The notes beneath the pieces are model-generated. The model made no database searches and was not told where the DNA came from. It saw nothing but the letters and a program-made list of their open reading frames with translations. Shown here one piece after another: positions 1 through 8,852 of a DNA stretch of 64,000 nucleotides. This DNA is from Sphingobacteriaceae bacterium (lineage in GTDB: Bacteria > Bacteroidota > Bacteroidia > B-17B0 > Aurantibacillaceae): NCBI GenBank assembly GCA_016715905.1, contig JADJXI010000005.1, positions 124,001-188,000 of the forward strand. Direction: 5' to 3'. The position numbers and the translations under genes are program-made. Positions within the stretch are counted from its first letter, which is position 1; each line of letters starts with the position of its first letter.

Positions 1-610
1 AGGAGTAAAGTTGCTTGGTAAAATAAAAGAGCAATTTGGTTTTCCGGTATTAACCGATATCCATTCACACGAACAGGCTGCGCCGGCTGCTGAGGTTTGC
101 GATGTATTGCAAATTCCGGCTTACTTATGCATGCAAAGTTCTTTATTGGTGGCCGCAGCGAAAACGGGAAAGGTGGTGAATATTAAACACGGACAATTTT
201 TAGCGCCGGATAACATGAAGCATCCCTTAAATAAATGTATTGATGCCGGAAATGATCAGGTAATACTAACGGAACGCGGATATGTGTTTGGATATAATGA
301 TTTGATTGTTGATCCCCGGAGTTTTTATCATTTAAATAATTTAGGATACCCGGTTGTATTTGATATTACGCATTGTGTTCGTAAATACGGAATTCCGAGC
401 TCTGATGCCAAAGGCGGCATGCGCGAATTTTTACCGGTATTAAGTAGGGCAGGCGTAGCCAGTGGAGTTGATGGTGTTTTTATTGAAACGCATCCGGAGC
501 CTGAAAAAGCTTTATGCGATGCCGCTTCGCAATTATGTGTATATGATTTGGAAGAGTTTTTGAAGCCTTTGATTGAATTGCATGGGGTGGTTGGGAAGTA
601 TGATTTATAA
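1..610 (+). CDS. kdsA: 3-deoxy-8-phosphooctulonate synthase (KdsA), 5' truncated by window edge
   Basis: Condenses phosphoenolpyruvate with arabinose 5-phosphate to give Kdo-8-phosphate, the precursor of the Kdo sugar of LPS inner core; cytoplasmic. About 200 of the usual ~270-280 residues are visible, and the reading frame is open from base 2, so the real start lies before the window. Family motifs are present: LTDIHSHEQA, LQIPAYLCMQS, AAAKTGKVVNIKHGQFLAP, DITHCV and the C-terminal IETHPEPEKALCDAASQL, which carry the substrate-binding Lys/Arg and metal-ligand His positions of this TIM-barrel family. The gene ends TAA and converges on the next minus-strand gene. The N-terminal Cys/Asn that separates metal-dependent from metal-independent enzymes is outside the window. 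Confidence 0.95.
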   Translation, partial: GVKLLGKIKEQFGFPVLTDIHSHEQAAPAAEVCDVLQIPAYLCMQSSLLVAAAKTGKVVNIKHGQFLAPDNMKHPLNKCIDAGNDQVILTERGYVFGYNDLIVDPRSFYHLNNLGYPVVFDITHCVRKYGIPSSDAKGGMREFLPVLSRAGVASGVDGVFIETHPEPEKALCDAASQLCVYDLEEFLKPLIELHGVVGKYDL

Positions 611-691
611 TGATTAGGCGTTTCCCCCCCTACAGGAAAATAATTATTTCATCTCGTGCAAAGCAATTTCGCAACGAAAGAGGTCATAAAA

Positions 692-716
692 ATAACACGA
701 ATGATCTAGGTGTTAT
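692..716. terminator. possible weak bidirectional terminator
   Basis: A 7-bp perfect inverted repeat (ATAACAC / GTGTTAT, loop 11 nt) lies in the gap between the convergent kdsA and the minus-strand secreted gene. There is no long T-run, so terminator activity is only a guess from position. Confidence 0.3.
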
Positions 717-725
717 AGCAAGTAA

Positions 726-3194
726 TTATTTAATAACCGTAATTTTTTTGTGGAATTGATAACCTTTGTTAGTTTGAAGTTGAATTAAATAAATACCATC
801 GGCGTAATTGTTCAAGTTTATTTCTTTTTGAATATTGGTTTTTATATTTTCCTCATGCATGATTTCCTGCCCTTTCATGTCTTTTATAGAATAAGAAAAT
901 ATTTCATCATCGGCAAGTTTGGCGGCATACAATTTAAAAACGCCGTTGCATGGATTTGGTAAGGCTACAAACCGTTGCGCAAGTAATTCATTTTGTATAT
1001 TATTAATTTGCTCCGGATTTTTGATTTGGTATTCATTAAGTAAAATATTTTGAATTTCATTTATTTCATTACTTGAATACTGATCAACCTCGCTACTTTC
1101 GGGAAATAAATCTGAATTAGATTTGGGATGCTCTACATAATGAATAGGAATTTCCGTGTTCATTAAATCGGTTTCAAAATCATTACTTCGGTAATCTTCA
1201 TTTTTTGAACTTTGTTTTAATGCTAACGGATCATTGTTTCCCGAACAAATATATCTTTTAATGTAAGCTGAAAAATCACTTCCTAATTTAACTTCAAACC
1301 CTGGTTTATTGCCACTCTCGGGCAATAAGGTAATTTCTTTGCCTGCTCTATACTCTACTTTTGAACTATCGGTATTGTTTGGAGCAGCAGGAGATGAAGC
1401 AGCATAAATTTGCGCTCTGGATTCTAAATTTTGGAATAACTTAACACGTGCCGGTGCAATTATATATGTGACAGGGCCACCGGGACCGGGAAAATTAGTA
1501 TAGGTAATCACCTCCTGATTCACTCCAATTAAATAAGCAACACCAGCATTTTGACCAAAAGGACCATTTAAAGGTATGTATTGTAAGGGCCAGGTTTGTT
1601 CATCGTAATTATCCATTAAATTATAGGCGTTTTTATAAGCACCGCTTTCAACAACACCGGGTTTATCATCTTTTTGATTTAAGTACTCATAATACAAATT
1701 ATGCAAAAGCATATAATCTACTCCAGGATAATTACCAATAAATGCCCCGCCTTGAGTTTCACAATCTTTTCCCCTAGCCTTAGGGTGTTCTAATTTATCT
1801 TGTGAAGACCATTCATAACCACCATGATTACAGTTTCCAAAATTATATGGTCCTTTACAAGGTGCTTGAGAAATTGGGCTTGAAAAAAGAGATTCAGAAC
1901 TTTGTATTGGCTGATTTTGATGCAATACTTTCCTTAATAATCGAGCCCATTGAACATTATTAACAGTTGTATGTGCCAACATCGCAGTTGAAATTGGAAT
2001 CGGTACAGGTAAATAACCTCCTGGTAAAGGTCCTGGAATAAAAACAGGTGCGTTACTTCCTGCCTGAACATTTCCCAAAAAAACTGAAGCATCTTCAGAA
2101 CCAATTATTGGGGTAGTTGGTGGAATAATATTTATGTATAGACCATTATAAGCAGTAAAGCCTGTTGTTAAAGACATTGCATTTTGATTACTATTACAAG
2201 GCCAAGGCCATGGATATTCATTTTGAATATAGCAATACATTTTAGCCATTGGATAAGAATAAGGCCACATATGTGCGCCTGCAGTTAAGGTTACTCCATC
2301 AGGATATTCTAACAACCAATCTAAATTATTGTTGCCAAATTGCCCCCCAGTAAAATAATTATAACAGCGTGTGGCAATATTTCTTATTTCGGTTTTAATA
2401 TCAATTACCCCATCTGAAAATTGTTTGGCCTGACCATTTTCATAATAAATCGAATTGTTAGGTAAATATTTAATTAATAATAAAAAAGCATTGAACATGG
2501 AATAATACTTATCATGATTAATTGATAAATCTTCTATTGGTTGATCCCCAGGTGCTCCAATAAATCCTGAGAAATTACAGAATTTATTATCATCAGATAA
2601 TTTATTAATGCTATGCAAGCCAGTAAAGCTGATTGAATCTTTCGGTTTAGAATTATTATATTCTTTATAAGCATAATTAAAATGTAAAAAGTTTTGTGAA
2701 GAGGTTAAGCTATCAAAATAATTCAATGGCATATCTTCTCGTAACAAAAAACCATTTCTTTGTAAAGGAAACCGAGAAATAATATCGCTGCCGGGAGGTG
2801 ATTGTGACCAAAACTGATCTGCTTCTTCATCTAATCTGTTGTAAGTTTCAAGTATGTAATAAATTTCGCGAAGTGTACCATTTGTACTTTGATTTGCACG
2901 ACTTAATAATTTATATTCTAATGCAAGTGTGCTTAAATATTGGTTTACTATATCTATTTGATCTGGACCTACTTTAGCGGTGAATAAATCATAACCGTCA
3001 TACTCGTAGTTTCTTTCCGCAAAACAAATACAATCTCCTTGTGTCCCACCTAATTTAATAAAATCGTTCAAAAATCTAGTTTTGTAATACCAATATAATC
3101 GGTGCGCCCTTTGATTTTCTTGAAAACTTAATGATTGGCTTTTAAGTTGGGAAATAAATATTAGCAGCAAATATGTGAAAAGTGCTTTTTTCAT
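726..3194 (-). CDS. secreted protein with T9SS type A C-terminal sorting domain
   Basis: Protein of 822 residues with an N-terminal signal peptide (MKKALFTYLLLIFISQLKSQ) and a C-terminal ~80-residue sorting domain that starts at ALPNPCNGVFKLYA and ends DGIYLIQLQTNKGYQFHKKITVIK-like, the classic type A signal for T9SS export and surface anchoring. The 700-residue central part is aromatic- and Asn-rich, with no catalytic motif I recognise, so the function is unknown. Its start codon overlaps the stop of the upstream lipoprotein gene by 4 bases (ATGA-type coupling), so the two are co-translated. It is probably the last gene of a three-gene minus-strand unit (5206 to 726). Confidence 0.85.
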   Translation of the reverse strand: MKKALFTYLLLIFISQLKSQSLSFQENQRAHRLYWYYKTRFLNDFIKLGGTQGDCICFAERNYEYDGYDLFTAKVGPDQIDIVNQYLSTLALEYKLLSRANQSTNGTLREIYYILETYNRLDEEADQFWSQSPPGSDIISRFPLQRNGFLLREDMPLNYFDSLTSSQNFLHFNYAYKEYNNSKPKDSISFTGLHSINKLSDDNKFCNFSGFIGAPGDQPIEDLSINHDKYYSMFNAFLLLIKYLPNNSIYYENGQAKQFSDGVIDIKTEIRNIATRCYNYFTGGQFGNNNLDWLLEYPDGVTLTAGAHMWPYSYPMAKMYCYIQNEYPWPWPCNSNQNAMSLTTGFTAYNGLYINIIPPTTPIIGSEDASVFLGNVQAGSNAPVFIPGPLPGGYLPVPIPISTAMLAHTTVNNVQWARLLRKVLHQNQPIQSSESLFSSPISQAPCKGPYNFGNCNHGGYEWSSQDKLEHPKARGKDCETQGGAFIGNYPGVDYMLLHNLYYEYLNQKDDKPGVVESGAYKNAYNLMDNYDEQTWPLQYIPLNGPFGQNAGVAYLIGVNQEVITYTNFPGPGGPVTYIIAPARVKLFQNLESRAQIYAASSPAAPNNTDSSKVEYRAGKEITLLPESGNKPGFEVKLGSDFSAYIKRYICSGNNDPLALKQSSKNEDYRSNDFETDLMNTEIPIHYVEHPKSNSDLFPESSEVDQYSSNEINEIQNILLNEYQIKNPEQINNIQNELLAQRFVALPNPCNGVFKLYAAKLADDEIFSYSIKDMKGQEIMHEENIKTNIQKEINLNNYADGIYLIQLQTNKGYQFHKKITVIK

Positions 3195-3736
3195 TGAGTA
3201 AAAATGATTTTGTATGAATTTTCTAACCTATAATTACTTTGTAAAATCAATTCCTTTTTAGTAAGCTTAGTAATATTCCAATCTTTATTATCAATATTTT
3301 TCACTTCCGGGAAAAGTAAACTTCTTGAGCAATAATTTATATTATTTATCATTTTACATTGGGCAGAATCTTCTGTGTTAATTGTATGATCATAGTCCAG
3401 CGTTAAATGTTTATATGCTAAACCTATTTTCCCCTTATAGTTATACAAAAATGTTTTCGCAGAGTATGTAACAGAAGGGTCTGCTTCTTTCGCATAAGTA
3501 AACGTAATATACTTCTCATAAAAATCCGGTATCCCCCCAGTATTTATTAAATAAGTAGAATCAATTCCATTTACTTCGTATTTTTTCAACTTCCATGTTT
3601 TGCTGTCTCCTACCTTATTACCACCAAATAAATTTTTGCAGGTTCTTCTAATCCAGCCTCCCTCATCGTACTTTTTGCAGGTGAGTAAAGTGAAACTTGT
3701 CAAAAGGAGTATAATATATAAGATGATTTTTTTCAT
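3191..3736 (-). CDS. putative lipoprotein of unknown function
   Basis: Protein of 181 residues beginning with a lipoprotein-type signal, hydrophobic stretch then LLTCKKYDEGG, where the Cys would be lipidated after signal peptidase II cleavage. The mature part contains SKTWKLKKYEVNGIDST and alternating beta-type segments like those of small Bacteroidota lipocalin-like lipoproteins, but the resemblance is too weak to name a family. It lies 9 bases downstream of the tail-fibre-like gene and overlaps the following T9SS cargo gene by 4 bases, so the three are likely one transcript and perhaps one surface complex. Confidence 0.7.
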   Translation of the reverse strand: MKKIILYIILLLTSFTLLTCKKYDEGGWIRRTCKNLFGGNKVGDSKTWKLKKYEVNGIDSTYLINTGGIPDFYEKYITFTYAKEADPSVTYSAKTFLYNYKGKIGLAYKHLTLDYDHTINTEDSAQCKMINNINYCSRSLLFPEVKNIDNKDWNITKLTKKELILQSNYRLENSYKIIFTQ

Positions 3737-3745
3737 TCGGGGGTT

Positions 3746-5206
3746 TTAATTTTTTAGTTTTTGCTGTAGTAAAGCGTTTTCTTTTTTCAAGGCATTTATC
3801 TCCTTTTTCATTTCAATTAAATAGAGGTAAATGTTTTCTATTTTTTCCAACTGCAAAGCTTGCATTTGCGCTAAATCAAGCCCTAACTCTTCTTTCTGTA
3901 ATTCCTGAGCAGAGGGGATTCCGGGCAAATGCTCATGTTTTACAATATAATTTTCTACTTTATCAAGCGGCGCTAAAACATAGTTTTGCTTAAAAACATA
4001 ATCGGGCCAAGGGTTTTGTATGCTTACTTTTATTTCACGAGCCCCAATTTTTCCGTTTACGGTAAGCATATAATTACTACTGGTATTAAACTCACCACCA
4101 ATTTTTGTTCGGCCATCGCCAAACACTGTAAATAAGGAAGCGCCGTTATCATTTAATTGCGCAGAAATTATACGAACATTTGCATCAGTGCTTAAGAACT
4201 TAACTCCATTTATAGTTTGATTATTAATTAATAAGGAATGTGCATTATTGAGTATTTGTGTGCTTGGAAAACCAATTTGATTATTAATGCCCATACTGGT
4301 ATTACCATTGCCATAAACCGCAAATGTTTCGGCATTGGAATTTTTATTGAATGCAATCAAGGCTTTTTGGGCTGAAAAACACATGGATTTTATGCCATTT
4401 CCATTCCATCCATCTACATTAAAGCGAGCCGGGTTGAGGGGCGTTGGCATACCTACGGATATTGGCCCTGTATCATCCAGAAAAAATAGATAATTGAAAC
4501 TATTTACACTGCCTGATGGTTTCCAAAAATTTAAACCGGGGACGGATGTATTACTAACAGGTAAATATTCTATGCCCCAATCGCCGTTAATACTGGGTGT
4601 ACCCCCATCAAAAATAATTTGAGGACCACCAAAGCTGTTCATTCCACTTAAACGAGCCACGCCCTGATGAAATTGATATTCGGGTCCATTAGTGCTTCCG
4701 GGATTTTGAATGCCAAAACCAATTTTACCATCGGGCTTTATCCACTGCCTTTTTACATCATTGGCTTTTAAAATAAAATCGAATTGATCACAGGTGCCAA
4801 TATCAGAAAGTCCTTGATTGGGGGTGTTGTTTAATACGGAAATATTATTTCCCGCTAAATTCCAATTTAATCCGGCAGGATTACAAGCCCATGTTGGTGG
4901 TAAAGCCGGCCCCTTAAATAAATTACCATTATTGTCACTCAAAATTTGTGAAATACCTCCACCCGATAAAGTGGCCATTTGAACGGAGTTGGCAAATACA
5001 GCAGGACCATTTGCATATAATGAGCCTTCTACTTTTAAATCCTGCTGTGCTGAAACATCGTCCATTACTGTAAGCGTTGAATTCACCATCATGGATTGCG
5101 TTTCCATAGAACCCATAGTTGTAAGCGTATTATTTACCTGAATACTATTGCAGGTAAAAGTTGGTGGTACTTGAGCGTGTATTGTGTTTGCAAGTAGCAA
5201 AAACAT
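3746..5206 (-). CDS. tail-fibre-like surface protein with C-terminal coiled-coil stalk
   Basis: 486 residues, Gly/Asn/Ser-rich beta-helical repeats in the middle, then the widespread Bacteroidota C-terminal module GKIGAREIKVSIQNPWPDYVF, HLPGIPSAQEL and a terminal heptad coiled coil (IENIYLYLIEMKKEINALKK-type) that likely trimerises the protein. Homologues are usually annotated tail fibre domain proteins and are not evidence of a prophage. The start is doubtful: the ATG at 5206 gives only a 12-residue signal (MFLLLANTIHAQ), and the open frame continues upstream without another ATG, so the true start may be a non-ATG codon farther up. First gene of the 5206-726 unit. Confidence 0.75.
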   Translation of the reverse strand: MFLLLANTIHAQVPPTFTCNSIQVNNTLTTMGSMETQSMMVNSTLTVMDDVSAQQDLKVEGSLYANGPAVFANSVQMATLSGGGISQILSDNNGNLFKGPALPPTWACNPAGLNWNLAGNNISVLNNTPNQGLSDIGTCDQFDFILKANDVKRQWIKPDGKIGFGIQNPGSTNGPEYQFHQGVARLSGMNSFGGPQIIFDGGTPSINGDWGIEYLPVSNTSVPGLNFWKPSGSVNSFNYLFFLDDTGPISVGMPTPLNPARFNVDGWNGNGIKSMCFSAQKALIAFNKNSNAETFAVYGNGNTSMGINNQIGFPSTQILNNAHSLLINNQTINGVKFLSTDANVRIISAQLNDNGASLFTVFGDGRTKIGGEFNTSSNYMLTVNGKIGAREIKVSIQNPWPDYVFKQNYVLAPLDKVENYIVKHEHLPGIPSAQELQKEELGLDLAQMQALQLEKIENIYLYLIEMKKEINALKKENALLQQKLKN

Positions 5207-5620
5207 TAGAGTTAAAATTGCATTATAGCCTGCCTGAGCAGTTTTTAGCTTGAGGGGGTAAAAATTGTTTTCATGAAAATGGATTGGTATAACGAATATA
5301 TAACAAATTTTTTATAAAACAAATTTAAATGAACATTTCTTTTTGAGTTAATCTAGGCCACTTAATTGTGTATTAAAAAACTTTTGTCTTTTAATGCAAG
5401 ATAAGTTTTAAGTAAAAAAAATTCAAAAGACAAAAATTCATGTATAAAATTTATGGTTAAAAAATTAAACAACTGTTGCACTATATTTAGTTTCATACTT
5501 ATAAAAATAACAATGATATTATCAGAATCTATGAGTTTGAGAAATAGTGAAGATAATCAGACAAGCAATGTCGATGGATTTAAATGGAATGAGTTATTCG
5601 TATATTAGTAATAAAAAAAA
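5207..5620. other. AT-rich intergenic region
   Basis: About 410 bases between the start of the tail-fibre-like gene and the dnaK terminator. Very AT-rich with no credible coding frame. It must hold the promoter of the minus-strand 5206-726 unit, but I could not single out a convincing TAnnTTTG/TTG pair. Confidence 0.5.
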
Positions 5621-5647
5621 CCCGAAGCATTCACTTCGGGTTTTTTT
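5621..5647 (-). terminator. rho-independent terminator of dnaK
   Basis: Perfect 7-bp stem CCCGAAG/CTTCGGG with a 6-nt loop, flanked by A8 on the left and T7 on the right, so it can terminate in both directions. It lies 20 bases past the dnaK stop codon (minus strand), which it clearly serves. Confidence 0.9.
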
Positions 5648-5666
5648 CTTTAACCTAAAACAAAAT

Positions 5667-7574
5667 TTATTTTACTTCTTCAAAGTCAACATCGGTTACG
5701 TTTTCACCGTTGCCTTGTTTGCTATCGTTTTGAGGACCTGCATCATTTTGTGCGCCGGCATTTTGCTGATCTTGTTGTGCTTTGTACATATCCTGACTGG
5801 CGGCACTCCAAGCATCATTCATTGTTTTTAATGCGGCTTCAATTTTTGCTATGTCTTTTGATGCGTGCGCTGCTTTTAATTCTGTAGCGGCACTTTCAAT
5901 GGCACTCTTTTTATCGGCAGGAATTTTATCGCCATATTCTTTCAACTGTTTTTCCGTTTGGAAAATCATGGCATCCGCTTCATTCAATTTATCTACTTCT
6001 TCCCTCGCTTTTTTATCGGCATCGGCATTGGCTTCCGCTTCGCGTTTCATTCTGTCGATTTCTTCCTGGCTTAATCCACTCTTCGCTTCAATACGAATGT
6101 TGTGTGATTTTCCGGTGGCTTTGTCTTTTGCACTTACATTTAATATACCGTTGGCATCAATATCAAAAGTTACTTCAATTTGCGGAACACCGCGCGGTGA
6201 AGGTGGAATTCCATCTAAATTAAATTCACCCAACTTACGGTTATCACGCGCCATTGGACGCTCACCTTGATACACTACTATTTGTACTGAAGGCTGATTG
6301 TCGGCCGCCGTACTAAAGTCTTGCGATTTTTTAGTAGGTATAGTGGTATTACTTTCAATTAATTTAGTGAATACACCGCCCATGGTTTCAATTCCAAGAG
6401 ATAAAGGAGTAACATCTAACAACAATACATCTTTTACTTCGCCGGTTAATACGCCACCTTGTATAGCTGCTCCAATAGCAACCACTTCATCCGGATTTAC
6501 ACCTTTGCTTGGTGCTTTACCAAAAAACTTTTCTACTGCAGTTTGAATTGCCGGTATACGAGTTGAACCACCCACTAAAATAATTTCATTGATATCGCCT
6601 GTACTTAAACCTGCATTTTTTAAAGCAGAACGGCAAGGCTCAATAGTTCGTTGAATTAATTTATCAGCCAAGGATTCAAATTTTGCGCGGCTTAAAGATT
6701 TTACTAAGTGTTTAGGTATACCGTTCACCGGCATAATGTATGGTAAGTTAATTTCTGTAGTAGTTGCGCTTGATAATTCGATTTTTGCTTTTTCAGCTGC
6801 TTCTTTTAAACGTTGTAAGGCCATTGGGTCTTTACGAAGATCTATGGCTTCATCTTTTAAAAATTCTTCGGCTAACCAATCAATAATTACCTGGTCAAAA
6901 TCATCACCACCTAAGTGAGTATCGCCATCTGTAGATTTTACTTCAAATACACCATCACCTAATTCAAGTACAGAAACGTCATGTGTTCCACCTCCGCAAT
7001 CGAACACCACAATTTTCATGTCTTGTCCTTTTTTATCCATGCCGTAAGCAAGGGCGGCAGCAGTAGGTTCGTTGATGATACGTTTTACTTTTAAACCTGC
7101 AATTTCTCCGGCTTCTTTGGTTGCCTGACGTTGCGCATCGTTAAAATAAGCCGGCACTGTAATAACAGCTTCGGTTACTTCGGTACCCAAATAATCTTCG
7201 GCTGTTTTTTTCATTTTTTGAAGAATGATGGCAGAGATTTCCTGAGCCGTATATTTTCTATCGTCAATTTGCACGCGAGGTGTACTGTTATCTCCTTTTA
7301 CAACGCTGTATGGCACTCGCGACACTTCTGTGCTTACTTCATCAAAAGTGTGTCCCATAAATCGTTTAATTGAATAAACGGTTTTTGTAGGGTTGGTGAT
7401 AGCCTGACGTTTTGCAGGGTCGCCCACTTTTCTTTCGCCGCCTTCTACAAAGGCTACAACAGAAGGTGTGGTACGCTTTCCTTCATTATTTGCAATAACC
7501 ACCGGTTCATTCCCTTCCATTACTGCAACGCAAGAGTTGGTGGTTCCTAAGTCTATTCCTATTATTTTTCCCAT
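5667..7574 (-). CDS. dnaK: chaperone protein DnaK (Hsp70)
   Basis: ATP-dependent Hsp70 chaperone of the cytoplasm that works with DnaJ and GrpE in folding and stress response. Length 635 residues, normal for the family. It begins with the phosphate-1 loop IIGIDLGTTNSCVAVMEG; phosphate-2 is VVFDCGGGTHDVSVLELG, where His replaces the more common Phe, as in other Bacteroidota. The adenosine loop is EIILVGGSTRIPAIQ, the linker is VLLLDVTPLSLGIETMGG, and the substrate-binding domain ends in a Gln/Asn-rich tail and VTDVDFEEVK. dnaJ and grpE are not adjacent. A terminator follows at 5621-5647. Confidence 0.98.
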   Translation of the reverse strand: MGKIIGIDLGTTNSCVAVMEGNEPVVIANNEGKRTTPSVVAFVEGGERKVGDPAKRQAITNPTKTVYSIKRFMGHTFDEVSTEVSRVPYSVVKGDNSTPRVQIDDRKYTAQEISAIILQKMKKTAEDYLGTEVTEAVITVPAYFNDAQRQATKEAGEIAGLKVKRIINEPTAAALAYGMDKKGQDMKIVVFDCGGGTHDVSVLELGDGVFEVKSTDGDTHLGGDDFDQVIIDWLAEEFLKDEAIDLRKDPMALQRLKEAAEKAKIELSSATTTEINLPYIMPVNGIPKHLVKSLSRAKFESLADKLIQRTIEPCRSALKNAGLSTGDINEIILVGGSTRIPAIQTAVEKFFGKAPSKGVNPDEVVAIGAAIQGGVLTGEVKDVLLLDVTPLSLGIETMGGVFTKLIESNTTIPTKKSQDFSTAADNQPSVQIVVYQGERPMARDNRKLGEFNLDGIPPSPRGVPQIEVTFDIDANGILNVSAKDKATGKSHNIRIEAKSGLSQEEIDRMKREAEANADADKKAREEVDKLNEADAMIFQTEKQLKEYGDKIPADKKSAIESAATELKAAHASKDIAKIEAALKTMNDAWSAASQDMYKAQQDQQNAGAQNDAGPQNDSKQGNGENVTDVDFEEVK

Positions 7575-7718
7575 TGTTTTATATTTTGCTTATAGGACTT
7601 CAATAAATATGCCAAAGGAAAAGAACAAAGAAATGGGTGACAAGCTGTCAGAATTCTTAAAAAACCGAGAAATAATGACTGAATCTAATCCGTAAACCCT
7701 ATAAAATGACAGTAATTC

Positions 7719-8849
7719 TTAATTACAAAGAGGTAGCGTATTGCCGGTTGTCAGGAATTTAAATTTGCAAGTGATTGAGCTATAAGCAAACATATCTTTA
7801 AAAGGAATGGCCATTTCTCTTTCGATGGAGTAGGTAGATCTGAAGGTGAAAATACCCAGTGCCTTTTTATCATCAAAATTAGAGTAAAGCGGTTTTTCTT
7901 GAGCAATACTTAATGATGGTGAAGTATATTCGAGGTAATCTAAGTATTCTTCAGTAGTTTTATACACCCGAAATTCAATTTTGTACATTTTTCTACCTAC
8001 GATTTCATTAATAGGTTTAGATGAATTATTCATTTCAATTTCCACATTATTTAATAAATCTAATCTTCTAAAATTATAAGTTAAGAATGGACCCTGGTTA
8101 TTTTGAGCCACTGCATCTTTTGTAAGAAGACGAGGAAAAGAATGTTTGATATAATGATATTCATTAATGCCCGAATTCAGAGAGTCATAGTAATGCAGGC
8201 GAATTTCCAATTGATAAAGTATTGCATTAGCTTTTGGTTCTATTTTTATTGAAAAAGGTTGATTGTTTGCTAATTCTTTATCGTAATTAATAAAAATATT
8301 TTGGTCAGTTAGATTATTTACATTGTCAGGGTCGCCATAGTAATGATGGAATGGATACCAAACTGTATAAGACGAAGGGATGTTATTAGACAAGGAAGTT
8401 GCTTTTGCTGTGAATTCATTTCCGCTTCTGTTATTTTTTACTTTTAATCTATATTCACCTTCACCGTATAATACATCGTAAGTCACATAAACACGTTGGG
8501 TTCTTGAAAACGCACCGGGCTCGGCGGTAACTACAGAATCCCTAAAAGTTATTTCGCTTTTATTTCCTGTAGGGGTAGCGGCAACTTTTGCCCCATTCAC
8601 AAATCTTTCCATTGTAACGGTAATTTCGCCCGCAGGGTAATTTATAGAATCAGAAACTAATGCCATTTGATTAGCATCACCTTCACCCAAAAAAACTTTG
8701 TTTATCCGAATCATGTGAACGCTTTCTTCAGGATTTAGAACAGCGTGAATAGATGGTAATTCTTTATAAGGAGCGTTTAATTTCAATTCGTTTTTGCAAG
8801 ATTGGAGCAAAACAACTGCGGGTAAAATAAAGAGCAAGTGTAGTTTCAT
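7719..8849 (-). CDS. lipoprotein, DUF4249-like
   Basis: 376 residues with a lipoprotein signal (LLFILPAVVLLQSCKNE; Cys at about residue 18). The mature N-terminus, PYKELPSIHAVLNPEESVHMIRINKVFLGEG, resembles the opening of DUF4249 outer-membrane lipoproteins, which also start with a beta domain on the theme of value/cost of new extracellular proteins; assignment is by resemblance only. The gene starts 3 bases after the OmpA-family gene, so it is the last member of the eight-gene 22460-7719 operon, and probably acts at the cell surface with those proteins. Real biochemical function unknown. Confidence 0.65.
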   Translation of the reverse strand: MKLHLLFILPAVVLLQSCKNELKLNAPYKELPSIHAVLNPEESVHMIRINKVFLGEGDANQMALVSDSINYPAGEITVTMERFVNGAKVAATPTGNKSEITFRDSVVTAEPGAFSRTQRVYVTYDVLYGEGEYRLKVKNNRSGNEFTAKATSLSNNIPSSYTVWYPFHHYYGDPDNVNNLTDQNIFINYDKELANNQPFSIKIEPKANAILYQLEIRLHYYDSLNSGINEYHYIKHSFPRLLTKDAVAQNNQGPFLTYNFRRLDLLNNVEIEMNNSSKPINEIVGRKMYKIEFRVYKTTEEYLDYLEYTSPSLSIAQEKPLYSNFDDKKALGIFTFRSTYSIEREMAIPFKDMFAYSSITCKFKFLTTGNTLPLCN

Positions 8850-8852
8850 AAA

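Noticed and set aside
5547..7695. Plus-strand open frames opposite dnaK
   Set aside because: Shadow frames of dnaK on the other strand with no start signals or domain content.
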